This document shows, piece after piece, positions 8,190 through 16,800 of a stretch of DNA of 64,000 nucleotides (positions are counted from its first letter, which is position 1; the number at the start of each line of letters is the position of its first letter). Origin of the DNA: JALCSJ01 sp036788835 (lineage in GTDB: Bacteria; Bacillota; Negativicutes; Acidaminococcales; Acidaminococcaceae); contig DAIQMR010000006.1 in the NCBI GenBank assembly GCA_036788835.1, forward strand, positions 29,250-93,249, read 5' to 3'. A program made the position numbers and the translations under genes. The notes beneath the pieces are model-generated. The model was not told the origin of the DNA. It made no database searches and saw only the letters and a list, made by a program, of their open reading frames with translations.

Positions 8190-9446
8190 ATGTATCAGGC
8201 AGGGGAAGTAAGAAAACAAGCTGAACTGGCTAAAAAAGCAGAAGTTCAGTTAGCCCAAATAGATTCTCAAGTTAAAAACACTATTCTTAATAAGATGGCA
8301 GAGGCCCTTGTGGCAGGCACAGATGTTATTCTTGAGGCCAATGCTCAAGACATGCAAAGTGGCCGGGAAAAGGGTTTAAAGGCATCTTTTCTGGACCGGC
8401 TGCTTTTAACTGATGATAGAATTAAAGGCATTGCGGCAGGGATGCGCAGTGTTACCAATCTGACAGACCCTATTGGTGAGATTATGGGTGGCAGGACTTT
8501 GCCCAATGGTTTGACCATTACCAAAGTCAGGGTTCCTTTGGGGGTTATCGGTATTATTTATGAAGCTAGGCCCAATGTTACTGCCGATGCCATTGCTCTT
8601 TGTATCAAGAGTGGCAACGCCGTCGTGCTAAAAGGCGGCAGCGAAGCGGTAAACTCCAATAAAATAATCAGTGATATCTTGGCTCAAGCGGGGGAAAGGG
8701 CAGGAATGCCGGCAGGAGCTGTGCAGTTTATTAATATTACGGACAGAGCTTCCGTAGATGAATTAATTCATCTGGATGGCCTGATTGATGTGGTTATTCC
8801 CAGGGGCAGTGCGGGATTGATTCAAAATGTGGTTAAGAACGCCAGCGTACCTGTTATAGAAACCGGCGCAGGTGTGTGTCATACCTATGTTGACCAGTAT
8901 GCCAATGTAGACATGGCAGTGGAGATTGCCTTTAATGCCAAGGTTAACAGGCCTTCAACTTGTAATGCGATGGAAACACTTTTGGTGCACAAGAATATTG
9001 CAGATAAGTTTATGCCTGCCATGCTGGCTAAATACAAAGAAGCTGATGTTACTATCATCGGTGACGAAGCTACCAGAAAATTTGCCCCTGATGCTCAGGC
9101 AGCTACAGAGGAAGACTGGGCGACGGAATACAACGATTTACGGCTTAGCGTGAAAATCGTGGGCAGCATGGATGAAGCATTGGCCCATATCCGTAAATAC
9201 AGTACAGGCCATTCTGAAGCTATTGTTACGGACAATTACGAAAATGCCAGAAAGTTCCAAGCTTTGGTAGACGCGGCGGCAGTCTATGTTAATGCTTCTA
9301 CCAGATTCACAGACGGGTTTGAATTCGGCTTTGGGGCAGAAATAGGCATAGCAACCCAGAAGCTGCATGCCAGAGGGCCTATGGCCTTGCCGGAACTTAC
9401 TACTTTTAAATATCTGATCAACGGCAACGGACAAATCAGGAAATAA
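8190..9446 (+). CDS. proA: Gamma-glutamyl phosphate reductase
   Basis: NADPH-dependent reduction of glutamyl 5-phosphate to glutamate semialdehyde; aldehyde dehydrogenase superfamily. 418 residues. The catalytic Cys is in RPSTCNAMETL. An AGGAGG ribosome site precedes the ATG. A terminator follows at once, closing the obg-proBA unit. Confidence 0.96.
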   Translation: MYQAGEVRKQAELAKKAEVQLAQIDSQVKNTILNKMAEALVAGTDVILEANAQDMQSGREKGLKASFLDRLLLTDDRIKGIAAGMRSVTNLTDPIGEIMGGRTLPNGLTITKVRVPLGVIGIIYEARPNVTADAIALCIKSGNAVVLKGGSEAVNSNKIISDILAQAGERAGMPAGAVQFINITDRASVDELIHLDGLIDVVIPRGSAGLIQNVVKNASVPVIETGAGVCHTYVDQYANVDMAVEIAFNAKVNRPSTCNAMETLLVHKNIADKFMPAMLAKYKEADVTIIGDEATRKFAPDAQAATEEDWATEYNDLRLSVKIVGSMDEALAHIRKYSTGHSEAIVTDNYENARKFQALVDAAAVYVNASTRFTDGFEFGFGAEIGIATQKLHARGPMALPELTTFKYLINGNGQIRK

Positions 9447-9448
9447 TA

Positions 9449-9497
9449 GAAAAAAGTGGTAATTGTGTCTAAAAAACATAAATTTGCCACTTTTTTC
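9449..9497 (+). terminator. Terminator after proA
   Basis: GAAAAAAGTGGTAA (from 9449) pairs with TTGCCACTTTTTTC around a loop of about 20 bases; the 3' arm is itself T-rich. Confidence 0.8.
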
Positions 9498-9591
9498 TTG
9501 TATATTTTAGAAGAAGTTTAGGATTAAAGCCTATAATAAAATGAAGACAGAGTAAGCGGATAACATTGGCAGCTGCTTTCCCGCATGTTGT

Positions 9592-9656
9592 GAATTTGCT
9601 CACCGCTTGCGCCGACTCATGTGATAGTGCGCGCTATACGTGCTTCTAGCAAATTC
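9592..9656 (+). repeat. Imperfect inverted-repeat element upstream of macA-like gene
   Basis: The 346-base gap 9447-9792 contains no convincing gene. Its core is an inverted repeat: GAATTTGCT (9592-9600) against AGCAAATTC (9648-9656), enclosing a second hairpin (CATGT..ATAG / CTAT.ACGTG around 9618-9642). A further AGCAAATT occurs at 9677-9684. A TATAAT lies upstream at 9532-9537. It could be a leader structure of the efflux operon or a small repeat remnant. An open frame crosses it but has no coding character or ribosome site. Confidence 0.5.
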
Positions 9657-9792
9657 CGTTCACGGCTCACCGGCGTAGCAAATTATGCCAGCCTGCTCAA
9701 TGCTTCTGCCAATATTTATCTGCTTGCGGAAAAGCATAATTGGTCTTTCACTTTATCTTTTCGCATCTACAATTTGAAAGAGGGGTTTAAAC

Positions 9793-10866
9793 GTGGATTT
9801 TTTAAAGAAACATAAAGTTTTACTCATCATATTGGTAGTTATTATTGCGGCCAGTTTAGGCGGTTATAAATATTACCAAAATAAAAAAGCTAAAGAAGCC
9901 GCTGCTGCTGTGAAGACCGCAGAAGTAACCAGAGGAGATATTCAATCTACAGTATCTGCCACAGGTGCCCTGAGTGCCTTGGATAACGTAGATATCAGCT
10001 CTAAGATTACCGGCCGTATTGTGGCTGTCTACGTGAAAGAAAATGACCACGTGGAAGCAGGAAAACTGCTGGTTAAGCTGGACGAAACTTCTTTAAAGCA
10101 AACCGAGCTGCAAAAGAAGGCCACCATGGAAGATGCGGCCCTGACTTTGGCTCGTGATGCTAAGCTATTGTCGCAAAACGCTATATCTCAACAGACCTAT
10201 GATACTGCCAGCATGAGCTACAAAGTAGCAGAAGCTGCCTATGAACAGGCTGTATCCAATACTAACGATACCAATATTTATTCACCTATTGCCGGCTATA
10301 TTATCGGCAAACCTACGCCTGTAGGACAGACCATCAGTTCCGGTATCAGTACGCCCCAGGTTATTATGTCTGTGGCCAATCTGGACAAAATGCAGATTAA
10401 GCTCATGGTAGACGAATCAGATATCGGACAAATCCAAGTAGGACAAAAAGTGGATTTCACCGTAGATGCCTATACGGATAGAACCTTTACGGGGGAAGTT
10501 ACTTTGATTTCCCGTAGCGCCACTACTACTAACAATGTCAACTATTACACCTGCTATGTAGATGTAGATAATAGCGATGGCAAGTTGCTGCCTACTATGA
10601 CAGCCAGAGCAACCGTGGTTATAGGCGAAACCAAGAATGCTTTGACGGTGCCTATTAACTGCGTGAGAACTAAGGCGAAAGCTAAGTATGTGCAGGTTTA
10701 TGACCCGGCTACCGGCACCAGCACAGACGTTACCGTTAAAGTTGTGAGAACCGGTGACGAAAACGTTGCTATCACAGGTGATTTGCAGGAGGGACAGAAT
10801 GTTCTGGTTAAGGAAGCCAAGGTTAATACAAATAACAGCAAAACTAATATGCGGCCACCGATTTAA
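9793..10866 (+). CDS. MacA-like periplasmic adaptor (HlyD/RND-MFP family)
   Basis: Adaptor that links an inner-membrane ABC pump to the outer envelope. 357 residues: N-terminal membrane anchor (about 8-26), lipoyl-like segment (VSATGALSALDNVDISSKITG region), helical hairpin, beta-barrel (VDESDIGQIQVGQKVDFTVD region) and membrane-proximal domain. The start is GTG 9793 with an AAAGAGGGG ribosome site. Next to an ATPase and a MacB-type permease it forms a complete MacAB-like system for peptides, macrolides or similar compounds; the substrate is unknown. An adaptor of this type is consistent with a diderm envelope. Confidence 0.88.
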   Translation: MDFLKKHKVLLIILVVIIAASLGGYKYYQNKKAKEAAAAVKTAEVTRGDIQSTVSATGALSALDNVDISSKITGRIVAVYVKENDHVEAGKLLVKLDETSLKQTELQKKATMEDAALTLARDAKLLSQNAISQQTYDTASMSYKVAEAAYEQAVSNTNDTNIYSPIAGYIIGKPTPVGQTISSGISTPQVIMSVANLDKMQIKLMVDESDIGQIQVGQKVDFTVDAYTDRTFTGEVTLISRSATTTNNVNYYTCYVDVDNSDGKLLPTMTARATVVIGETKNALTVPINCVRTKAKAKYVQVYDPATGTSTDVTVKVVRTGDENVAITGDLQEGQNVLVKEAKVNTNNSKTNMRPPI

Positions 10867-10896
10867 TGCCGAATAAGCAAGAGCGAGGTAAGCAGT

Positions 10897-11595
10897 ATGG
10901 AAGTAATTGAATTAAACGATATTATGAAAACATATATTATGGGTGACACTGTAGTAAATGCCTTGGACCATGTTAGCGTCAAGTTCCAAAAGGGTATCTT
11001 TACTTCAATTGTTGGTCCCAGCGGCAGTGGTAAATCTACCATGATGAATATTTTGGGCTGTCTGGACAGACCAACCTCCGGAGAATATTTTCTGGATGGT
11101 AAGGACGTGGCCAAATATACGGATGATGAATTTGCCGTGACCCGTAACCAAAAAATCGGCTTTGTCTTCCAGAACTTTAATTTGCTGTCGAGAATCTCTG
11201 CTTTAGAAAATGTGGCCATGCCCTTGATTTATGCAGGAGTAGGCTATAGCGAACGCTGCGCAAGAGCTAAAAAGGCCTTGGAAGATGTGGGTCTGGGCTC
11301 CCGAGTGGAGCACAAACCCAATGAGATGAGCGGCGGTCAAAGACAGAGAGTGGCCATTGCCAGGGCCTTGATTAATAACCCTGCTATTATTATGGCCGAT
11401 GAGCCTACCGGCAACTTGGACACGAAATCCACTTTGGAAATCATTGAGATTTTCAAGAAATTAAATGAGCAAGGTAAGACTGTTATCATGGTTACCCATG
11501 AACCGGATTTGGCCAATATGACCCAGCGTATAGTTACTATGCGTGATGGCAAAATCACCGATGACCAGTGGGGAGGTAAGGTAAATGTTTCGTGA
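10897..11595 (+). CDS. MacB-type ABC transporter ATP-binding protein
   Basis: 232 residues, cytosolic ATPase of the LolD/MacB family. Walker A GPSGSGKST, signature MSGGQRQRVAIARA, Walker B IIMADEPTGNLD and the H-loop VTHEPD are all intact. The 3' end overlaps the permease start by 11 bases, so the two are translationally coupled. In Proteobacteria MacB is one fused chain; here ATPase and permease are separate, as is common in Firmicutes. Confidence 0.93.
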   Translation: MEVIELNDIMKTYIMGDTVVNALDHVSVKFQKGIFTSIVGPSGSGKSTMMNILGCLDRPTSGEYFLDGKDVAKYTDDEFAVTRNQKIGFVFQNFNLLSRISALENVAMPLIYAGVGYSERCARAKKALEDVGLGSRVEHKPNEMSGGQRQRVAIARALINNPAIIMADEPTGNLDTKSTLEIIEIFKKLNEQGKTVIMVTHEPDLANMTQRIVTMRDGKITDDQWGGKVNVS

Positions 11596-12799
11596 ATGCG
11601 TAAAGATGGCAGTAGAAGGTATGCTGGCCAGCAAGCTCAGAACATTCCTTACGATGCTGGGCATTATCATTGGTATCGGGGCAGTTATTGCCATGGTTTC
11701 TTTAGGGTTCGGCATGCAGGAGCAAGTAAAAAAGAATATTTCCAGCATGGGTAGTAATCTACTGATAGTAATGAGCGGCGGCCGTACTGCTTCGGGGCAG
11801 AGAATTGCCAGCGGCAGCGGTGCCAAGCTGACCTACGATGATGCTAAGGCCATTGAGAAAAAAATCGATGGTATTAAATATGTGGCACCGGGTGTGCAGC
11901 AGACTTATCAGATTGTGGAAGGCAACCAGAACTGGAATACTCAGGTTCAGGGTTCCACTCCCAATATTATCGACATTCGCGACTATAAGATTGAAGAAGG
12001 CCGCATGTTTACTAATAAAGATATGAATAGCAGAGCCAGAGTGTGCGTCATCGGCCAAACCATTATAGATAATCTGTTCCCTGAAGGTAATCCTGTGGGG
12101 AAGATAATACGTATTAACAAGGCACCCTTCAAAGTTATTGGTACCTTGTCTGCCAAGGGCCAGTCATCTATGGGACAGGATCAGGATGATTTGATTTACA
12201 TTCCCCTGACTACGGCCATGCAGAGAATGATGGGTATTACTCACGTTCGTAATATTACCATTCAGGCCGATAATGAAAATACTATTAATCAGGCTCAGAC
12301 AGATATTGAGGAACTGTTGCGCCAGAGACATAAAATTAGGGAAGGAATGGACGACGATTTTACGGTTCGTAACCTGGCGGCCCTGATTGAAACTGTTCAG
12401 GAAACTACCGGTCAGATTACGATGCTGTTGGCGATTATAGCGGCTATCAGTCTGCTGGTAGGCGGTATTGGTATTATGAACATTATGCTGGTTTCCGTAA
12501 CAGAAAGAACTAGGGAAATCGGTATCCGGAAGGCCTTGGGGGCAACCTATAACAATATTTTGCTTCAGTTCCTGATAGAAGCTATGGTTATCGGTGTGTC
12601 CGGAGGCATTATCGGTACTATCTTTGGTGTGGTTACAGCTCAGATTGTTTCTCATGTAGTAGGCTGGGATGTGGTTATTTCCTTAGCTTCCATTATTATT
12701 GCGGTAGTATTCTCAGTAGGCATTGGTTTGTTCTTCGGTATTTACCCGGCCAAGAAGGCAGCCCTATTGGATCCTATTGATGCCTTGCGCTATGAATAA
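11585..12799 (+). CDS. MacB-type ABC transporter permease
   Basis: 404 residues with the MacB/FtsX topology: one N-terminal transmembrane helix (about 18-42), a large extracytoplasmic domain (about 45-275), then three C-terminal helices. The C-terminal TERTREIGIRKALGA motif is the family hallmark. Its stop overlaps the ATG of a 54-codon frame (12792), described next. Confidence 0.93.
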   Translation: MFRECVKMAVEGMLASKLRTFLTMLGIIIGIGAVIAMVSLGFGMQEQVKKNISSMGSNLLIVMSGGRTASGQRIASGSGAKLTYDDAKAIEKKIDGIKYVAPGVQQTYQIVEGNQNWNTQVQGSTPNIIDIRDYKIEEGRMFTNKDMNSRARVCVIGQTIIDNLFPEGNPVGKIIRINKAPFKVIGTLSAKGQSSMGQDQDDLIYIPLTTAMQRMMGITHVRNITIQADNENTINQAQTDIEELLRQRHKIREGMDDDFTVRNLAALIETVQETTGQITMLLAIIAAISLLVGGIGIMNIMLVSVTERTREIGIRKALGATYNNILLQFLIEAMVIGVSGGIIGTIFGVVTAQIVSHVVGWDVVISLASIIIAVVFSVGIGLFFGIYPAKKAALLDPIDALRYE

Positions 12800-12956
12800 G
12801 GGCAGCAGCACCTGGGGACAGAAATGGCGTGGTTTTAAGGAATATTGCCATAAACCGAAAACAATTTTTGATTTCAAAGACAGACTAAGAGCACTAATTT
12901 TACTCCTTATTTTGACTTTTATTCTCTTGAAGCTTGTAGAATATCTCACAAATTGA
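12792..12956 (+). CDS. Small single-span membrane protein coupled to macB-like gene
   Basis: 54 residues. The ATG at 12792 lies 6 bases before the permease stop at 12797, a typical coupled arrangement. The N-terminal part is polar and basic (KPKTIFDFKDRLR), and a single hydrophobic helix (ALILLLILTFILLKLVEYL) ends the protein. I recognise no family. It may be an accessory subunit of the efflux system or simply a small orphan. Translation is supported by coupling and composition only. Confidence 0.5.
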   Translation: MNKGSSTWGQKWRGFKEYCHKPKTIFDFKDRLRALILLLILTFILLKLVEYLTN

Positions 12957-12962
12957 TATAAT
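12934..12962 (+). promoter_or_regulatory. Promoter for nadD
   Basis: TTGTAG (12934-12939), 17-base spacer, TATAAT (12957-12962) with TGA just before it (extended -10). It lies 38 bases before the nadD start. Confidence 0.6.
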
Positions 12963-12999
12963 ACAGTGACGAATGTGAAAGGCCAGAGGGAGATATTCC

Positions 13000-13611
13000 A
13001 TGGAACGCAAAAAAATTGGTGTCATGGGCGGAACTTTTGATCCCATTCATAATGGACATTTGGCCATAGCAGAATTGGTTAAGGAGAAATTGTCACTGGA
13101 TGAAGTGATTTTCATTCCGGACAATATTCCCCCTCATAAATTGGGACTACATTGGTCATCTGCCGAGGATAGATACACAATGACAAAATTGGGGATTCAG
13201 GGTAAACCCGGTTTTACCATTTCTGACTTGGAAATCAGAAGATCAGGAATATCCTATACCTATGATACGCTAAAGTATCTGCGAGATAGCTATGGAGACA
13301 GGGAAGATTTCTATTTTATCATCGGCGCTGATTCTCTTGTTCAGCTTCGCACTTGGCACAGGGCTAAGGAATTAATCAAATTGTGCACTTTCGTAGCGGT
13401 AACCAGACCGGGGTTTACTTCGGACATGGCGGCTACCTTGGAAAATTTTAAAAAACAAGGCATTGATAATGTTGTCCCGGTAGAAACCCCGGAATTTGCG
13501 GTTTCGTCCACGGAAATACGCAAGCGGGTCCATGAGGGCCAAACAATTGCAAACTTAGTGCCTGGGGCAGTAGCAGAGTATATTAGACAGAAAGACCTCT
13601 ACCGCCGGTAG
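13000..13611 (+). CDS. nadD: Nicotinate-nucleotide adenylyltransferase
   Basis: Adenylates nicotinate mononucleotide to deamido-NAD. 203 residues. Nucleotidyltransferase motif GGTFDPIHNGHL and the C-terminal VSSTEIRKRV signature are present. First gene of the conserved Firmicutes run nadD-yqeK-LCP-rsfS. Its stop codon is embedded in a terminator-like stem (13591-13620). Confidence 0.95.
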   Translation: MERKKIGVMGGTFDPIHNGHLAIAELVKEKLSLDEVIFIPDNIPPHKLGLHWSSAEDRYTMTKLGIQGKPGFTISDLEIRRSGISYTYDTLKYLRDSYGDREDFYFIIGADSLVQLRTWHRAKELIKLCTFVAVTRPGFTSDMAATLENFKKQGIDNVVPVETPEFAVSSTEIRKRVHEGQTIANLVPGAVAEYIRQKDLYRR

Positions 13612-13620
13612 AGGTCTTTT
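13591..13620 (+). terminator. Perfect hairpin overlapping the nadD stop codon
   Basis: AAAGACCTCTACCG (13591-13604) and CGGTAGAGGTCTTT (13606-13619) are perfectly complementary and end in TTTT. The nadD TAG (13609-13611) lies in the descending arm, so a ribosome finishing nadD would melt it. It is probably a partial terminator between nadD and yqeK. Confidence 0.75.
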
Positions 13621-13641
13621 ACGTTTTTAGGAGGCGCAAGG

Positions 13642-14220
13642 ATGGATTTTGCAGAGAGAAAAGCCTTATTGAAAGCATCATTGCCCACAAAGCGTTATGA
13701 GCACAGTCTGGCTGTTTACAAAACAGCCAAAGATATTGCCAGGCTGCATGGGGTAGATGTGGAAAAAGCGAAACTGGCAGGACTTCTCCACGACTGCGGC
13801 AGGGAGATTCCCACTAAGGAGTTTGCGGGGAAAATCAAGGAATTGGGTATTCGGGGGGATATTGTAGAAATCAACCAGCCTATTTTACTCCATGATAAAT
13901 TGGGAGTATACTATGCTGAGCATAAATATGATGTTCATGACAAGGAAGTTTTAGATGCGATTTTGTATCACACAACCGGTGCGCCCCATATGAGCAAGCT
14001 GGCCATGGTGATTTATCTGGCAGATATTTTAGAACCGGCCAGGGATTATCCGGGGGTAGATGATTTACGTCAATTGGTTAAAAAAGATTTGGAACAGACT
14101 TTGTTCCGGGCTTACCAGCAGACCATTAAGTTTTTGCTAGATGGGAATCAGCTGATACATCCCAATTGTATTGAAGCCTATAATGAAATGGCTATCATGT
14201 ACAAGAACCAGAAGAAATAG
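13642..14220 (+). CDS. yqeK: HD-domain hydrolase YqeK (diadenosine tetraphosphatase)
   Basis: 192 residues, HD superfamily; the metal motif LLHDCGRE is present along with the second His (LLHDKLGVYYA) and a later Asp (IYLADILEPAR). Members symmetrically hydrolyse Ap4A to two ADP. AGGAGG ribosome site. Position after nadD and before LCP/rsfS is the standard Firmicutes arrangement. Confidence 0.92.
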   Translation: MDFAERKALLKASLPTKRYEHSLAVYKTAKDIARLHGVDVEKAKLAGLLHDCGREIPTKEFAGKIKELGIRGDIVEINQPILLHDKLGVYYAEHKYDVHDKEVLDAILYHTTGAPHMSKLAMVIYLADILEPARDYPGVDDLRQLVKKDLEQTLFRAYQQTIKFLLDGNQLIHPNCIEAYNEMAIMYKNQKK

Positions 14221-14234
14221 TTAGGAGACAACAA

Positions 14235-15218
14235 ATGACAAATCAAGAGATACCCCGTCCTCATAAGGTCAAAAGAAGGCTACGGGTGGGCAGGCTTTTA
14301 GCTTTCCTTGTTATAGGAGTGTGTATTGTCGTGGGCTGTTTTATGGCGGGCGTGTTTGCCTATGCGGCACTTTTCAAGCGTACGGCACCAGCCAAGACCA
14401 CAGCTGCCAGTGAAGACATGATTAATGATGAAACATTGAACAAGCGCATTAATGTGCTGTTGCTGGGGATTGATGACGGGGACAGCGAAGATATAGCTAC
14501 AGATGCTCCTAAGCGAACTGATGCCATGATTGTGGTCAGCTTCGACCCAGAGAACAAGGATGTGGCCATGCTGTCCATTCCCAGGGATACCAGAGTGTCT
14601 ATTCCGGGACGGAGATGGCCGGATAAGATTAATTCGGCTTATGCCTATGGAGGCGTAAGTATGGCCAAACAAACAGTGGCCAACTTGCTCCAAATCCCCA
14701 TTCATTACTATATGCTGGTGAACTGGCAGGGCTTTATTGAAGTGGTGGATATGATGGGAGGCGTAGACATGTATGTGGAGCACAACATGAACTACGAAGA
14801 TCCCTACGCTAATTTAAAGATTCATATTAAACAAGGCTATCAGCATCTTAATGGCAAGCAATCAGGCGAATACGTTAGATTCAGGCATGACGAGCTGGGG
14901 GATATCGGCCGTGTACAAAGACAGCAGAAATTTTTAAAGACACTGTCCAGCCAGTTCTTTACGGTAAGCAATTTAGTAAAAACCCCTGCTTTGATTCAAA
15001 CTATGTTTAAATATGTGACTACCGATATGGATGCTATGACCATGCTGAAAGCGGCTAACAGCTTTAGAATTTTCGGGGACAGCAGTCTTCATTCCGAAAT
15101 GCTCTTCGGTGATTTCAAGACGATTCAGGAAATCAGTTATTGGCAGACTTCACCTAACCAGGTAACGAAAACCTTGGACACATTAAAAATTCCTCACAAG
15201 ACAATTGAAAAAATATAA
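14235..15218 (+). CDS. LytR-CpsA-Psr (LCP) family protein
   Basis: 327 residues; short cytoplasmic tail, one transmembrane helix (about 20-45), then an extracytoplasmic LCP domain. The pyrophosphate-binding residues appear in TDAMIVVSFDP, SIPRDTRV and the RFRHDELGDIGRVQRQQ signature. LCP enzymes transfer undecaprenyl-linked polymers to peptidoglycan; in diderm Firmicutes the acceptor polymer is uncertain. Confidence 0.92.
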   Translation: MTNQEIPRPHKVKRRLRVGRLLAFLVIGVCIVVGCFMAGVFAYAALFKRTAPAKTTAASEDMINDETLNKRINVLLLGIDDGDSEDIATDAPKRTDAMIVVSFDPENKDVAMLSIPRDTRVSIPGRRWPDKINSAYAYGGVSMAKQTVANLLQIPIHYYMLVNWQGFIEVVDMMGGVDMYVEHNMNYEDPYANLKIHIKQGYQHLNGKQSGEYVRFRHDELGDIGRVQRQQKFLKTLSSQFFTVSNLVKTPALIQTMFKYVTTDMDAMTMLKAANSFRIFGDSSLHSEMLFGDFKTIQEISYWQTSPNQVTKTLDTLKIPHKTIEKI

Positions 15219-15237
15219 AAAAGGAGTGGTTCATTAA

Positions 15238-15594
15238 ATGACAGATACAAAAGTATTGGCTAAAAAAATCGCGGCAGCTGCTGCAGGAAAGAAAGCAACG
15301 GATATTCTGTTGCTGAACATGGATGGAATTTCTCCTATTACGGATTATTTCATGATTTGTTCTGCACGTAATACGACACAAGTTCAGGCTATTGCTGACA
15401 ACATTGAGGACGAACTGGCCAAGGAAAACCTTTTGCCGGCACATAAAGAAGGATATACAGAAGGCAGATGGATTCTTATGGATTATGGTGATGTAGTGGC
15501 ACACATTTTCCTAGAGGCAGAGCGTGATTTCTATAATTTAGAACAATTATGGGCAGATGCTCCTTCTGAAAACTATAAAGAAACGGAAAATTAA
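15238..15594 (+). CDS. rsfS: Ribosomal silencing factor RsfS
   Basis: 118 residues, RsfS/DUF143 family. Binds L14 and prevents subunit joining when nutrients are short. The family signature DGISPITDYFMICSARN and the C-terminal WILMDYGDVVAHIF...RDFYNLEQLW region are present. AAAGGAG ribosome site; adjacent to the LCP gene. Confidence 0.95.
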   Translation: MTDTKVLAKKIAAAAAGKKATDILLLNMDGISPITDYFMICSARNTTQVQAIADNIEDELAKENLLPAHKEGYTEGRWILMDYGDVVAHIFLEAERDFYNLEQLWADAPSENYKETEN

Positions 15595-15596
15595 TT

Positions 15597-16487
15597 ATGT
15601 TGGAAAAGAAAATACGAACTGTTAAAACTGTAGGTACTCACCGGGTTGGTGATGTCTGCGAGATGACAGTGGTAAGACAAAATGACATGGGTGCCTTTCT
15701 GGATGCAGGAACAGGTGAAACCGGGGATGATATTCTGCTGCACAAATTGCAGCAGACTGCTCCCGTAAAAATCGGAGACAAAGTGAAGGTCTATCTGTAC
15801 CTGGACCCTAATGGGCGTATGACCGCCAGCCAGAAACTGCCGAAGATGCAGGAAGGTCAGCTGGGATATGTAAAGGTACTATCTGTGACTAAGCAGGGAG
15901 GGTTTGTGGATATCGGTGCTGAGCGCGGTATTTTTTTGCCCTACAGCGAAATGCGAGGACATGTTTCCCCGGACCAGTTAATCTGGGTAAAACTCTACCG
16001 GGATAAAAGCGGCCGTCAGGCTGTAACCATGGATGTTCACGAAGATATGGTGAAGGCCAGCCTGCCGGCTAAAGATGTGAAAATCGGCGATACCTTAACT
16101 GGTATTATTTATAACATCCTTCCCGAAGGATTTTTCCTTCTGACCAAAGAAAGATACATAGCTTTTATTCACAGAAGTGAAGTACCCGGTGGCAGACTGG
16201 ATTTCGGTCAGCAGGTAACAGGTCGTGTAACTTTCGTCCGGGAAGACGGCAGAGTGGATATGTCTTTGCGGCAGCAAAAAGAAAAGGCTCGTCTTACCGA
16301 TGCAGATACCATCCTGTCTTTACTGGAGAAACGTCAGGGGACCATGCCATATGGGGATGCTACACCGGCAGAGATAATCAAGGATGTTTTTGGCATTTCC
16401 AAAGCTGCATTTAAACGGGCGTTAGGAAAACTCATGAAAGATGGGAAAATCATTCAAGCAGACGGTTGGACAAGCCTGAAAAAATAA
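15597..16487 (+). CDS. S1-domain RNA-binding protein, CvfB-like
   Basis: 296 residues resembling CvfB/YitL: tandem S1-like OB folds (about 1-65, 70-140, 150-225) and a C-terminal winged-helix segment (about 230-290). The third S1 repeat ends GRVDMSLRQQKE. CvfB in staphylococci is an RNA-binding virulence regulator; here a general RNA or ribosome-associated role is likely. It follows rsfS by two bases. Confidence 0.88.
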   Translation: MLEKKIRTVKTVGTHRVGDVCEMTVVRQNDMGAFLDAGTGETGDDILLHKLQQTAPVKIGDKVKVYLYLDPNGRMTASQKLPKMQEGQLGYVKVLSVTKQGGFVDIGAERGIFLPYSEMRGHVSPDQLIWVKLYRDKSGRQAVTMDVHEDMVKASLPAKDVKIGDTLTGIIYNILPEGFFLLTKERYIAFIHRSEVPGGRLDFGQQVTGRVTFVREDGRVDMSLRQQKEKARLTDADTILSLLEKRQGTMPYGDATPAEIIKDVFGISKAAFKRALGKLMKDGKIIQADGWTSLKK

Positions 16488-16559
16488 AACAGGGATGGGG
16501 TTATGGCAGTGCCGATTACGGCAATGAAGAATCAGTAACACAACAAACCTAAAAGATAC

Positions 16560-16588
16560 TTGACAAAAGTCCTGCATGAATGTACAAT
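16560..16588 (+). promoter_or_regulatory. Strong promoter for T-box/ilvD transcript
   Basis: Consensus TTGACA (16560-16565), 17-base spacer, TACAAT (16583-16588). Transcription would start near 16595, just upstream of the first T-box module. Confidence 0.75.
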
Positions 16589-16621
16589 AATCTTATCATT
16601 TGTAAACATAATACTAAATAA

Positions 16622-16797
16622 AAAATCTTGTGATGGGAAAGAGTAGCAGGTTTTGCCTATTTCTAGAGAGCCGGCGGTAGGTGCAAGCCGGTAATAGAAA
16701 GCCTGTGAAAATCCTCCCTGAAGAGTGATGCCGAAAGATATTAAGCATCAACGGTTGTTCCACGTTAAAGGAAATGCGTATGTTGGTACGTTAGCAA
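16622..16797 (+). promoter_or_regulatory. First, partial T-box module (Stem I/II only), predicted Ile specifier
   Basis: It carries the T-box aptamer signatures: AGTA of the specifier loop (near 16642), the AGAGAG bulge and GGTGCAAG distal loop (16665-16690), a Stem II GATGC/GCATC and a TTCC/GGAA pairing (near 16758-16774). In the specifier loop GTGAAA is followed by ATC (16711-16713), an Ile codon. Stem III, the antiterminator T-box sequence and a terminator are absent. It is an almost exact 180-base repeat of the module that follows. Confidence 0.85.
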
Positions 16798-16800
16798 TAT

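Noticed and set aside
9621..9815. Open frame across the inverted repeat before the MacA-like gene
   Set aside because: It starts inside the hairpin, has no ribosome site, overlaps the well-supported GTG start at 9793 and has no recognisable protein character.
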